DNA of 11,750 bases from Rhodoferax sp. (GTDB taxonomy: Bacteria > Pseudomonadota > Gammaproteobacteria > Burkholderiales > Burkholderiaceae_C), in the NCBI GenBank assembly GCA_029946045.1, contig JAQSDS010000450.1:1-11750 (forward strand), written 5' to 3'. Positions within the stretch are counted from its first letter, which is position 1; each line of letters opens with the position of its first letter. This document shows, piece after piece, positions 1 to 6,199 of the stretch. A model generated the notes under the pieces. That model saw only the letters and a program-made list of their open reading frames with translations, was not told where the DNA came from and searched no databases. The position numbers and the translations under genes were made by a program.

Positions 1-662
1 AAATTGGCGTCTTTCAGAAAACTTCCGCGCATCACCGAGTTGATCATTTTGCTGTCAACGTCCTTGACGCCACGCCAGCCCATGCAAAAGTGGGTGGCCT
101 CCATCACGATGGCCAGACCGTCGGGCTGGGTTTTATGCTGGATCAGGTCGGCCAGCTGCACCACGGCTTCCTCCTGGATTTGCGGCCGACCCATGACCCA
201 TTCGGCCAGTCGCGCGTACTTGGACAAACCGATCACGTTGGTGTGTTCGTTGGGCAGCACCCCAATCCAGATCTTGCCCATGATCGGGCAAAAATGGTGG
301 CTACAGGCGCTGCGCACGGTAATGGGGCCCACAATCATCAGCTCGTTGAGGTGCTCGGCATTGGGAAACTCGGTGATGGTAGGCGCCTTGACATAACGGC
401 CCTGAAACACTTCCTTGACATACATCTTGGCCACGCGGCGTGCGGTGTCGTCGGTGTTGTGGTCATGCTCGGTGTCGATCACGAGGCTGCCCAACACCCC
501 TTTCATCTTGGCCTCTACTTCGTCCAGCAAGAGTTCAAGCTCGCCGGGCTCGATAAAGTCGGCAATGTTGTCGTTGGCATGGAACCGCTTGCGCGCGGCC
601 AGGACGCGTTCGCGGATTTTGACGGAGACTGGTGTGCCTTCTTCGGCGGTGGCTAAATTCAT
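1..662 (-). CDS. folE: GTP cyclohydrolase I, 3' end cut by window edge
   Basis: This enzyme converts GTP to 7,8-dihydroneopterin triphosphate and formate, the first step of tetrahydrofolate synthesis in the cytoplasm. The first 220 residues are visible, from an ATG at 662-660, with no stop before the edge. The zinc and active-site segment CSHHFCPIMGK begins at residue 120, so C120 and H123 are likely zinc ligands. The third ligand is C193 in EATHFCMGWRG. The nearby motifs EFPNAEHLNE, IGLSKYARL and GRPQIQEE are typical of the family. The visible length is close to the full size of bacterial type I FolE, so only a short tail should be missing. It is the last visible gene of the minus-strand series, 104 bases after the cardiolipin synthase gene. 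nudB, the next step of the same pathway, lies two genes upstream. Confidence 0.96.
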   Translation of the reverse strand, partial: MNLATAEEGTPVSVKIRERVLAARKRFHANDNIADFIEPGELELLLDEVEAKMKGVLGSLVIDTEHDHNTDDTARRVAKMYVKEVFQGRYVKAPTITEFPNAEHLNELMIVGPITVRSACSHHFCPIMGKIWIGVLPNEHTNVIGLSKYARLAEWVMGRPQIQEEAVVQLADLIQHKTQPDGLAIVMEATHFCMGWRGVKDVDSKMINSVMRGSFLKDAN

Positions 663-708
663 GGGTCGATCAAGCTGTGATTGAATGAGAAACAATGTTA
701 GCAGTCTT

Positions 709-737
709 TTAATAACGAGGTTATTCGCTCTTGACTA
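709..737 (-). promoter_or_regulatory. Candidate folE promoter (weak sigma-70 match)
   Basis: Read on the minus strand, TAGTCA (737-732) and TATTAA (714-709) are separated by 17 bases. Each matches four of six consensus bases. The predicted start of transcription would leave a leader of roughly 40 bases before the folE ATG. The 104-base gap after the cardiolipin synthase gene makes a separate folE promoter reasonable, but the match is weak and AT-rich sequence produces such hits easily. Confidence 0.28.
711..725. promoter_or_regulatory. Perfect palindrome AATAAC-N3-GTTATT upstream of folE
   Basis: Two perfect 6-base arms, AATAAC and GTTATT, flank a three-base centre about 50 bases before the folE start. 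The palindrome overlaps the candidate -10 region, the usual place for a repressor site. The arms point the opposite way from the enterobacterial Zur box (GTTATA...TATAAC), so I do not call it a Zur site. A chance AT-rich palindrome cannot be excluded. Confidence 0.35.
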
Positions 738-766
738 TTGCCATCAAAGACTTTCAAGCTATTTAA

Positions 767-1978
767 TTAGTAGCGTTTCCCATAAATGAAGAGCAAGGTG
801 CGCATCACGACATAAGCGGCCCTGTCGAGCAGTCGCTGAATGACAGGGCGGTTCGCATAGTCAGAAGGGTCAACACGCGTGCCAGCCAACTGCATGGCGC
901 GTTCCAGGCGCGACTGCAAGTTCTGCGCAAACACCACGTCATCGACCACCACATTGGCCTCACGCGCCAGCAACAGGCTTAACGGGTCGAGATTGGACGA
1001 CCCCACCGTGGCCCAATGGCCATCGATCACTGCGACTTTGGCATGCAGAAAACTCACCTTGTACTCGATGATCTCGATCCCAACCGCCAGTAATTTGCCA
1101 TAGACCATGCGCGCGGCATGGAACTGCATGAAGTATTCATAACGGCCCTGCAACAACAAGCGCACCCGCACGCCACGCTGGGCGGCATGCATCAAGCCTT
1201 TGCGAATTTTTCGACCCGGTAAAAAATAGGCGTTCGAAATGATGATGTCGTGTTTCGCCTCACCAATGGCCTGACGGTAGGCACGTTCGATGCGGGTACG
1301 GTGGCGCAGGTTGTCGCGCAAAATCAGGTCCGCCCTGGTGCGGGCCAGGGCGCCAGCGGGCATCAAATCATTGGTGTGCTCCGGCTGGTCAGGATCAAAC
1401 TTGTGTGCCTCGCGCAATGCCTGCCAGGCCGCCGTCAGGTCACCCTGGCGCACGATACGCGTGGCTTGAAGACGCCACCAAAACTGCAGCATGGCGGCGT
1501 GCGCAGACTCAACCAGCGGGCCGGTCACGCGCACGGCAAAGTCAAATCGCGGGGCCTCCAGGACACCGTGGTTGGGGTCATAAAAGTCGTCGAGCACATT
1601 GATTCCGCCACAAAAGGCCACGTGGCCATCAACCACGCACAATTTACGGTGCAAGCGCCGCCAGCGGCTCGGAATCAAAATACCGGTGCGGCCCAACGGG
1701 GAAAAAATATGCCACGCCACACCCGCTGCCAAAAAACGGCTCGCCCATTCCTGCTTCAGCGTATCGGTACCGGCTCCATCCATGACCACACACACCTTGA
1801 CGCCCCGTTGCGCCGCGCGCACCAGCGCCTCTGCCACCAAGGCCCCCGAGGCCTCGATGCTGAAAATATAGGTTTCCAGGCGAACTTCTTGGGTGCTGCG
1901 ATCAATGGCTTGCACCAGCGCCGGAAAGAACTCCTGCGAGCCCTGCAATAAATCGACCTGGTGGCCAGGGGTGAACAT
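767..1978 (-). CDS. clsB: Cardiolipin synthase, ClsB (YbhO)-type phospholipase D family protein
   Basis: This is a two-domain phospholipase D superfamily protein of 403 residues. Both HKD motifs are intact: HRKLCVVD (H110, K112, D117), followed by a GGIN turn, and HAKVAVID (H312, K314, D319), followed by GSSN. Such enzymes join phospholipids to make cardiolipin at the inner membrane, and E. coli ClsB also makes phosphatidylglycerol. No N-terminal membrane helices precede the first domain, as in ClsB rather than ClsA. I chose the ATG at 1978-1976, eight bases after the stop of the preceding gene. The family homology begins shortly after it (DLLQGSQEFFPAL). An earlier in-frame start at 2044 would overlap that gene by 58 bases and add an unlikely 22-residue leader. 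No strong ribosome binding site is visible. The pairing with an EEP-fold gene repeats ybhP-ybhO of E. coli. The substrate is inferred from family membership. Confidence 0.88.
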   Translation of the reverse strand: MFTPGHQVDLLQGSQEFFPALVQAIDRSTQEVRLETYIFSIEASGALVAEALVRAAQRGVKVCVVMDGAGTDTLKQEWASRFLAAGVAWHIFSPLGRTGILIPSRWRRLHRKLCVVDGHVAFCGGINVLDDFYDPNHGVLEAPRFDFAVRVTGPLVESAHAAMLQFWWRLQATRIVRQGDLTAAWQALREAHKFDPDQPEHTNDLMPAGALARTRADLILRDNLRHRTRIERAYRQAIGEAKHDIIISNAYFLPGRKIRKGLMHAAQRGVRVRLLLQGRYEYFMQFHAARMVYGKLLAVGIEIIEYKVSFLHAKVAVIDGHWATVGSSNLDPLSLLLAREANVVVDDVVFAQNLQSRLERAMQLAGTRVDPSDYANRPVIQRLLDRAAYVVMRTLLFIYGKRY

Positions 1979-1986
1979 GGTGCCGA

Positions 1987-2721
1987 TCAGGCCAGCGGCA
2001 AAGAAAATTCTGCAATCAGCGGCAAATGGTCTGACATGCGCCACCAGATGCGTCCACGCGGCACCACCAGGCCCATCGGCTTGAGGCCACGGGCAAACAC
2101 ATAATCGAGTTGTGCCAACGGCAATCGCGATGGGTAAGTGGGTTGCCGTGCGCCCCAGCTGTGCAAGCCTGTCTGCGCCAGCGCCAATTGCACGCTCTTG
2201 CCCCAGTCATTGAAGTCACCAGCGACCAATAACGGCGCCGATGCCGGTATTTCACGCTCAATAAACCGCTGCAACTGTGCCACCTGGCGCCCCCGGCTGG
2301 CCTTGACCAAGCCCAAGTGCACCACCAGCACATGGACCATTTGCCCGTGCACGTCGAGCGTGACATGCAAAAAACCGCGCTGCTCCAAGCGGTGATCGGA
2401 CATGTCTTCATGCTGGTGACTCAGCACCGGCCAGCGCGACAGCAAGGCATTGCCATGCTCGCCATGGCGGGTGATGGCATTGGTGCGGTACACCGCCTGG
2501 TAACCTTGCGGTGCCAAAAACTCCGCTTGCGCCAGTTCTGGCCAATGCGGAAAACGCTTGGCCTCAAGACGGTTGTTGTGCCGCACCTCTTGTAGGCACA
2601 CCACATCGGCATCCAGGGACTCGACTGCGAGACCCAGGTTGTGGATTTCCAGGCGCCGCGCAGGCCCCAGACCCTGCACCCCTTTGTGAATGTTGTAGGT
2701 GGCGACCCGAATGATGTTCAT
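1987..2721 (-). CDS. Endonuclease/exonuclease/phosphatase (EEP) family protein, YbhP-like
   Basis: The 244-residue protein shows the full EEP (DNase I-like) metal-dependent phosphodiesterase signature. The elements are ATYNIHKG with N10, LQEV with E45, VVHLGL with H135, GDFNDW with D169 and N171, LDYVF with D206, and SDHLPL with D231 and H232. Family members cleave phosphodiester bonds in nucleic acids, phosphoinositides or other substrates, so the fold does not give the substrate. No signal peptide or membrane helix is visible. Its ATG overlaps the nudB stop in an ATGA arrangement, which implies translational coupling. The cardiolipin synthase gene begins eight bases after its stop. The E. 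coli ybhP-clsB pair has the same order, suggesting a role connected with phospholipid metabolism. That link is inference. Confidence 0.87.
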   Translation of the reverse strand: MNIIRVATYNIHKGVQGLGPARRLEIHNLGLAVESLDADVVCLQEVRHNNRLEAKRFPHWPELAQAEFLAPQGYQAVYRTNAITRHGEHGNALLSRWPVLSHQHEDMSDHRLEQRGFLHVTLDVHGQMVHVLVVHLGLVKASRGRQVAQLQRFIEREIPASAPLLVAGDFNDWGKSVQLALAQTGLHSWGARQPTYPSRLPLAQLDYVFARGLKPMGLVVPRGRIWWRMSDHLPLIAEFSLPLA

Positions 2722-3206
2722 GGCCGCCTGACAAAAGGTGCAAAGCGGGGTAACAACAAACAGGCCTCGGCATTGGACGGTGAAAAACAGGCAGCAGCCG
2801 CCTCACGCCAGGGCAGCCACTGGTAGGCCGTGTGCTCGAGCGGGCTCAACTGCACCGGGGTTCCTGTCGCCACCTGCAAGCCAAACAAATGCTCAGTGTT
2901 GCGCGTCACCCCGGGGGCATAACGATGGCGCCAGCGGGGATAAATTTCATAGATATTTTCAAGCGCCCAGTCCTGCAACTGGTCTGCCAGTGGCGAACTC
3001 AGGTCGCAGTCAATACCGGTTTCTTCCATGACCTCACGCCGGGCAGTGGCCAGGAATGATTCATCCAGGCTGTCTTTGCTTCCCGTCACGGATTGCCAAA
3101 AATCGTCGGCATCGGCGCGCTTGATCAGCAACACCTCAAGTGCCGGCGTGTGAATGACGACCAGCACCGATTGGGGGATTTTGAATGGACGAGAAGTTGC
3201 AGTCAC
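2718..3206 (-). CDS. nudB: Dihydroneopterin triphosphate diphosphatase (Nudix hydrolase)
   Basis: NudB removes pyrophosphate from dihydroneopterin triphosphate, the product of FolE, giving the monophosphate for folate synthesis. The Nudix box lies at residues 42-65 of the 162-residue product: E49, then seven residues, then REVMEETGI. The first Gly is one residue further from E49 than in the strict consensus. The KIPQSVLVVIHTP start, FWQSVTGS, and the YPRWRHRYAPGVTRNTEH stretch resemble the NudB family. I chose the GTG at 3206-3204 because the family homology begins right after it. A TTG at 3212 with GGAA seven bases upstream is nearly as good. An in-frame ATG at 3257 lies inside the aspS terminator hairpin and is rejected. 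The stop overlaps the next gene as ATGA. The closest alternative is a generic Nudix hydrolase. Confidence 0.88.
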   Translation of the reverse strand: MTATSRPFKIPQSVLVVIHTPALEVLLIKRADADDFWQSVTGSKDSLDESFLATARREVMEETGIDCDLSSPLADQLQDWALENIYEIYPRWRHRYAPGVTRNTEHLFGLQVATGTPVQLSPLEHTAYQWLPWREAAAACFSPSNAEACLLLPRFAPFVRRP

Positions 3207-3228
3207 AGGCAAACCATGATTCCAATGA

Positions 3229-3255
3229 GAAAGGGCGCCAAGTTGGCGCCCTTTC
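3229..3255 (-). terminator. Terminator-like hairpin after aspS
   Basis: This is a perfect 13-base inverted repeat around a single central base, giving an 11-bp GC-rich stem with the loop AACTT. It begins 28 bases after the aspS stop codon. On the minus strand only short T runs follow (CTTTCTCATT), while on the plus strand ATTTT follows. Termination may therefore be partial in the aspS direction. It lies directly before nudB, so nudB depends either on readthrough or on a promoter hidden in or near the hairpin. Confidence 0.75.
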
Positions 3256-3283
3256 ATTTTGCATCAAACCCGCAGGGGCCAAC

Positions 3284-5086
3284 TCAAGCCGCTTTCGCTG
3301 GCTCCGGGGTGCGCAGGCGAATGTGCAACTCGCGCAGTTGTTTTTCATCTACCGGGCTTGGCGCTTGCGTCAACAGGCACTGGGCACGCTGGGTCTTGGG
3401 GAAGGCGATCACGTCACGAATCGACTCGGCGCCGGTCATCAGCGTGACAATGCGGTCCAGACCAAAGGCCAGGCCACCATGGGGCGGCGCGCCATATTGC
3501 AGCGCATCGAGCAGGAAACCAAATTTTTGCTGCGCTTCTTCGGGTGAGATCTTGAGCGCGTCGAACACTTTTTTCTGCACGTCGGCACGGTGGATACGGA
3601 CCGAACCGCCACCCATTTCCCAACCGTTGAGCACCATATCGTAGCCCTTGGAGATGCAATTGGCCGGGTCCGTGACCATCAAGTCTTCATGGCCGTCCTT
3701 GGGCGCGGTGAACGGGTGGTGCACGGCCATCCAGCGGTCAGACTCTTCGTCGTGCTCGAACATCGGGAAGTCCACCACCCACAGCGGAGCCCAGCGATTT
3801 TCGAACAGGCCGTTTTTCTTGCCGAAAGCACTGTGGCCAATCTTGATGCGCAGCGCGCCAATGGCGTCGTTGACAATTTTTTCCTTGTCGGCACCAAAAA
3901 ACAGCAGGTCGCCATTCTTGGCACCGGTGCGCTTCAGGATTTCAGCCAGCGCGGCGTCGTGCAGGTTTTTGACGATGGGGCTTTGCAGGCCTTCGCGGCC
4001 TGTGGACACATCGTTGACCTTGATCCAGGCCAGGCCCTTGGCGCCGTAAATCTTGACGAATTCACCATAGTTGTCAATTTCACCGCGGGTGATCTCGGCG
4101 CCACCGGGCACGCACAAGGCGACCACGCGTCCACCCTTGGTGGTGGCAGGGGTGGAAAAAACCTTGAAATCCACATCGGCCATCACGTCGGTGAGTTCGG
4201 TGAATTCAAGCTTGACGCGCAAGTCAGGCTTGTCCGAACCATAGCGGCGCGCAGCTTCCTGGTACGTCATGACCGGAAACTCGCCGAGGTCGATGCCAAG
4301 CGTGTTCTGGAACACGGTCTTGATCATGCCCTGGAACATGGCTCGAATGTCTTCTTCGTCCATGAACGAGGTTTCAATATCGATCTGGGTAAATTCGGGC
4401 TGGCGATCGGCGCGCAGGTCTTCGTCGCGGAAGCATTTGGTGATCTGGTAGTAACGGTCAAAGCCCGCCACCATCAGCAGCTGCTTGAACAACTGCGGGC
4501 TTTGCGGCAGCGCAAAAAAGTGGCCGTCGTGAACGCGGCTGGGCACCAGATAGTCACGCGCGCCTTCGGGCGTGCTCTTGGTCAGCATCGGCGTCTCAAT
4601 GTCGACGAAACCGTTGGCGTCCAGGAACTTGCGCACTTCCATGGTCACGCGGTAACGCAGCATCAGGTTGTTTTGCATGTAAGGGCGACGCAGGTCAAGC
4701 ACCCGGTGCGTCAGGCGCGTGGTCTCGCTGAGGTTTTCTTCGTCGAGCTGGAACGGGGGTGTGACGGAGGGGTTGAGCACCTTGAGCTCATGGCACAGCA
4801 CTTCGATCTTGCCGCTCTTGAGATTGGCGTTAACGGTGCCGTCCGGGCGCGCGCGCACCAGGCCCTTGACCTGGATGCAAAACTCGTTGCGCAGGTCTTC
4901 GGCCACACCAAACATCTCGGCACGGTCGGGGTCGCACACCACCTGCACATAGCCTTCACGGTCGCGCACATCGACAAATATCACACCGCCGTGGTCACGC
5001 CGACGGTTGACCCAACCGCACAGGGTCACGGTTTCGCCCATCAGGGCCTCGGTCACCAGACCGCAATAATGAGAACGCATCGCCAT
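3284..5086 (-). CDS. aspS: Aspartyl-tRNA synthetase, predicted non-discriminating (Asp/Asn)
   Basis: This cytoplasmic class IIb synthetase charges tRNA(Asp) with aspartate. The 600-residue product is normal for bacterial AspRS. An N-terminal OB-fold anticodon-binding domain (about 1-110) is followed by motif 1 around 153-180 ([18 protein letters not shown]). Motif 2 is [14 protein letters not shown] (219-232). A bacterial GAD insertion covers roughly 265-410. Motif 3 is GLAFGLDR (538-545). H32 in RRRDHGG and G83 in RPDG match the residues of Pseudomonas aeruginosa AspRS linked to relaxed recognition of tRNA(Asn), whereas E. coli has RRRDLG. I chose the ATG at 5086. A second ATG lies two codons later, and an in-frame ATG at 5131 lies upstream of a leader hairpin. 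AGAAAG, seven bases before the start, may serve as ribosome binding site. The gene follows the DUF502 gene by 50 bases. Confidence 0.97.
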   Translation of the reverse strand: MAMRSHYCGLVTEALMGETVTLCGWVNRRRDHGGVIFVDVRDREGYVQVVCDPDRAEMFGVAEDLRNEFCIQVKGLVRARPDGTVNANLKSGKIEVLCHELKVLNPSVTPPFQLDEENLSETTRLTHRVLDLRRPYMQNNLMLRYRVTMEVRKFLDANGFVDIETPMLTKSTPEGARDYLVPSRVHDGHFFALPQSPQLFKQLLMVAGFDRYYQITKCFRDEDLRADRQPEFTQIDIETSFMDEEDIRAMFQGMIKTVFQNTLGIDLGEFPVMTYQEAARRYGSDKPDLRVKLEFTELTDVMADVDFKVFSTPATTKGGRVVALCVPGGAEITRGEIDNYGEFVKIYGAKGLAWIKVNDVSTGREGLQSPIVKNLHDAALAEILKRTGAKNGDLLFFGADKEKIVNDAIGALRIKIGHSAFGKKNGLFENRWAPLWVVDFPMFEHDEESDRWMAVHHPFTAPKDGHEDLMVTDPANCISKGYDMVLNGWEMGGGSVRIHRADVQKKVFDALKISPEEAQQKFGFLLDALQYGAPPHGGLAFGLDRIVTLMTGAESIRDVIAFPKTQRAQCLLTQAPSPVDEKQLRELHIRLRTPEPAKAA

Positions 5087-5102
5087 ACAACTGCTTTCTA
5101 AA

Positions 5103-5121
5103 GCCACCCTGGAAAGGTGGC
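5103..5121 (-). promoter_or_regulatory. Hairpin in the aspS leader
   Basis: The perfect 6-base arms GCCACC and GGTGGC enclose a seven-base loop and end 16 bases before the aspS start codon. On the minus strand the stem is followed only by TTTAG, a poor tail for intrinsic termination. It sits between the DUF502 stop and aspS, where it could act as a weak attenuator or an mRNA processing or stability element. Function is not shown by sequence. Confidence 0.4.
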
Positions 5122-5136
5122 AGGTTATCAAAAAAA

Positions 5137-5775
5137 TTATTTCGGTAAAAGGTCCGGCGCGGTGGGCGGCACTGACCCCATCGAGATGACATAGGTCAGC
5201 GCTTCGTCCACACTCATGTTGAGCTCGATCACCTCACTGCGCGGCACCATCAGGAAAAAACCACTGGTGGGGTTGGGCGTGGTGGGCACATAGACACTGA
5301 CAAAATCGGGGCCCAGGTGCTGTGCCACCTCTCCGCCCGGTGCGCCAGTCTGAAACGCAATCGTCCAGGCGCCTTGACGCGGGTATTGCACCAGCATGGC
5401 CGTGCGAAAGGCGTTGCCGTTGCTCGAGAACAAAGTGTCAGAAACTTTTTTAACGCTGTTGTAAATCGTCTTAAAAACCGGAATATTGGTCTGGATGCGA
5501 TGCCACTGAATCAACCACCAGCGCCCCGCCACATTGGTCACCAGTGCGCCAGTCAGCAGCAAGCCACCAAACACCAAAATCACCCCGAGCCCGGGAATAT
5601 GCTTGAAATACTCCAGCGTGCTCGTCAAGGAACCAGGCAGCATGGCCTGCAGCACCGTCAACAGGCCGACAAAAATGCCATCCAGCAAGTCCATCAGCCA
5701 CAACAACACGGCAAAAGTAATGGCCGTCGGCAACCAGACCAGCAAGCCGGTCAACAGGTATTTTTTAAAAGGCAC
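5137..5775 (-). CDS. DUF502 family inner-membrane protein
   Basis: This 212-residue DUF502 protein belongs to the family that includes the plant LCV/COV membrane proteins. Its biochemical role is unknown to me. Two membrane helices are visible, at about residues 7-29 and 62-84, separated by an amphipathic stretch. They are followed by the family motif [17 protein letters not shown] (99-115) and a soluble C-terminal domain with [16 protein letters not shown] (163-178). The start is a GTG at 5775-5773, with GAAAGA about five bases upstream. No other start places the first helix so close to the N terminus. It lies 23 bases after the FmdB-family gene and 50 bases before aspS. I recall the FmdB-DUF502-aspS order from other betaproteobacteria, but this was not checked here. 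Confidence 0.9.
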   Translation of the reverse strand: MPFKKYLLTGLLVWLPTAITFAVLLWLMDLLDGIFVGLLTVLQAMLPGSLTSTLEYFKHIPGLGVILVFGGLLLTGALVTNVAGRWWLIQWHRIQTNIPVFKTIYNSVKKVSDTLFSSNGNAFRTAMLVQYPRQGAWTIAFQTGAPGGEVAQHLGPDFVSVYVPTTPNPTSGFFLMVPRSEVIELNMSVDEALTYVISMGSVPPTAPDLLPK

Positions 5776-5798
5776 AGAATCTTTCTATTGGGCAAGGC

Positions 5799-6116
5799 CT
5801 AGGGATGGCAGGCACAAGCACCGCCGCAGGAAGCGGCAGCCGGCGCCGCTTCTGCTTTGGCCGCTGGAGCCGCACTGGCGGGTGCCTCAGCTGCAGCCGG
5901 AGCGGCAGGTGCCGTGGCAGCAGCAACCGCACCGCCACCCTTGAAATCAGTGGCATACCAACCCGAGCCTTTGAGCTGAAAACCAGCCGCCGTGAGCTGT
6001 TTGGCAAAACTGGCTTGGCCGCAGGTGGGGCAGTCGGTGAGCACGGGGTCGGACATTTTTTGCAACACGTCCTGGGCAAAGCCACAGGCGTTGCATTTGT
6101 AGGCATAAATTGGCAT
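5799..6116 (-). CDS. FmdB-family zinc-ribbon protein with Ala/Pro-rich, Cys-tipped tail
   Basis: The small 105-residue protein begins with the FmdB/CxxC_CxxC_SSSS ribbon: MPIYAYKCNACG (C8, C11) and DCPTCG (C29, C32), which should bind one zinc. The conserved GWYATDF follows at 52-58. After residue 60 the sequence is almost entirely Ala and Pro, ending in SCGGACACHP with three further cysteines and a histidine. FmdB was named as a putative regulator of formamidase genes in Methylophilus, but the general function of this family is unsettled. I chose the ATG at 6116-6114 because MPIYAYKC is the normal family start. An in-frame codon ten residues earlier adds nothing recognisable. It is the first gene of the unit leading to aspS. 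Confidence 0.88.
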   Translation of the reverse strand: MPIYAYKCNACGFAQDVLQKMSDPVLTDCPTCGQASFAKQLTAAGFQLKGSGWYATDFKGGGAVAAATAPAAPAAAEAPASAAPAAKAEAAPAAASCGGACACHP

Positions 6117-6154
6117 GGTAATCAGACCTGTGTGAAGGAGTCGCAAAACCGGTA

Positions 6155-6160
6155 ATTATA
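6155..6160 (-). promoter_or_regulatory. Perfect -10 box (TATAAT) before the FmdB-DUF502-aspS unit
   Basis: On the minus strand a perfect TATAAT lies 38 bases before the FmdB-family start codon, directly after the ubiB terminator. That is where a promoter for the aspS unit would be expected. No good -35 hexamer is found at 16-18 bases. The nearest TTGACA-like element (CTGACC) is about 21 bases away and lies inside the terminator. The call rests on the -10 box and its position. Confidence 0.45.
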
Positions 6161-6170
6161 AAGTCGCCCC

Positions 6171-6199
6171 AAAAACCTGGGGGTCAGGGCCGCCCCAGA
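6171..6199 (-). terminator. Intrinsic terminator after ubiB
   Basis: On the minus strand, immediately after the ubiB TAG, CTGGGG pairs with CCCCAG across a ten-base loop, followed by GTTTTT. The GC stem plus T run is a good rho-independent terminator. It closes the ubi unit and separates it from the FmdB-DUF502-aspS unit. Confidence 0.7.

Noticed and set aside
90..656. Plus-strand open frame of 188 codons opposite folE
   Set aside because: The minus strand encodes a well-conserved GTP cyclohydrolase I over the same bases, so this frame is a shadow.
711..725. Zur (zinc uptake regulator) box before folE
   Set aside because: The half-sites are in the opposite order from the known Zur box, so the match is superficial.
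1250..1951. Plus-strand open frame of 233 codons opposite clsB
   Set aside because: It is antisense to both halves of the HKD protein and has no protein-family features.
1979..2044. Upstream ATG giving clsB 22 extra residues
   Set aside because: It would overlap the EEP gene by 58 bases, and the extra residues match no cardiolipin synthase leader. The ATG at 1978 fits the spacing better.
767..2721. Phospholipase D plus EEP nuclease as a possible defence system
   Set aside because: The PLD protein has the paired HKD layout of cardiolipin synthases, the pair matches ybhP-clsB, and all the neighbours are housekeeping genes with no mobile-element signs.
3590..5101. Plus-strand open frame of 503 codons opposite aspS
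   Set aside because: It is entirely antisense to a clear AspRS. Its His/Gln/Val-rich protein resembles no family, and it has no ribosome binding site. It is a codon-bias shadow.
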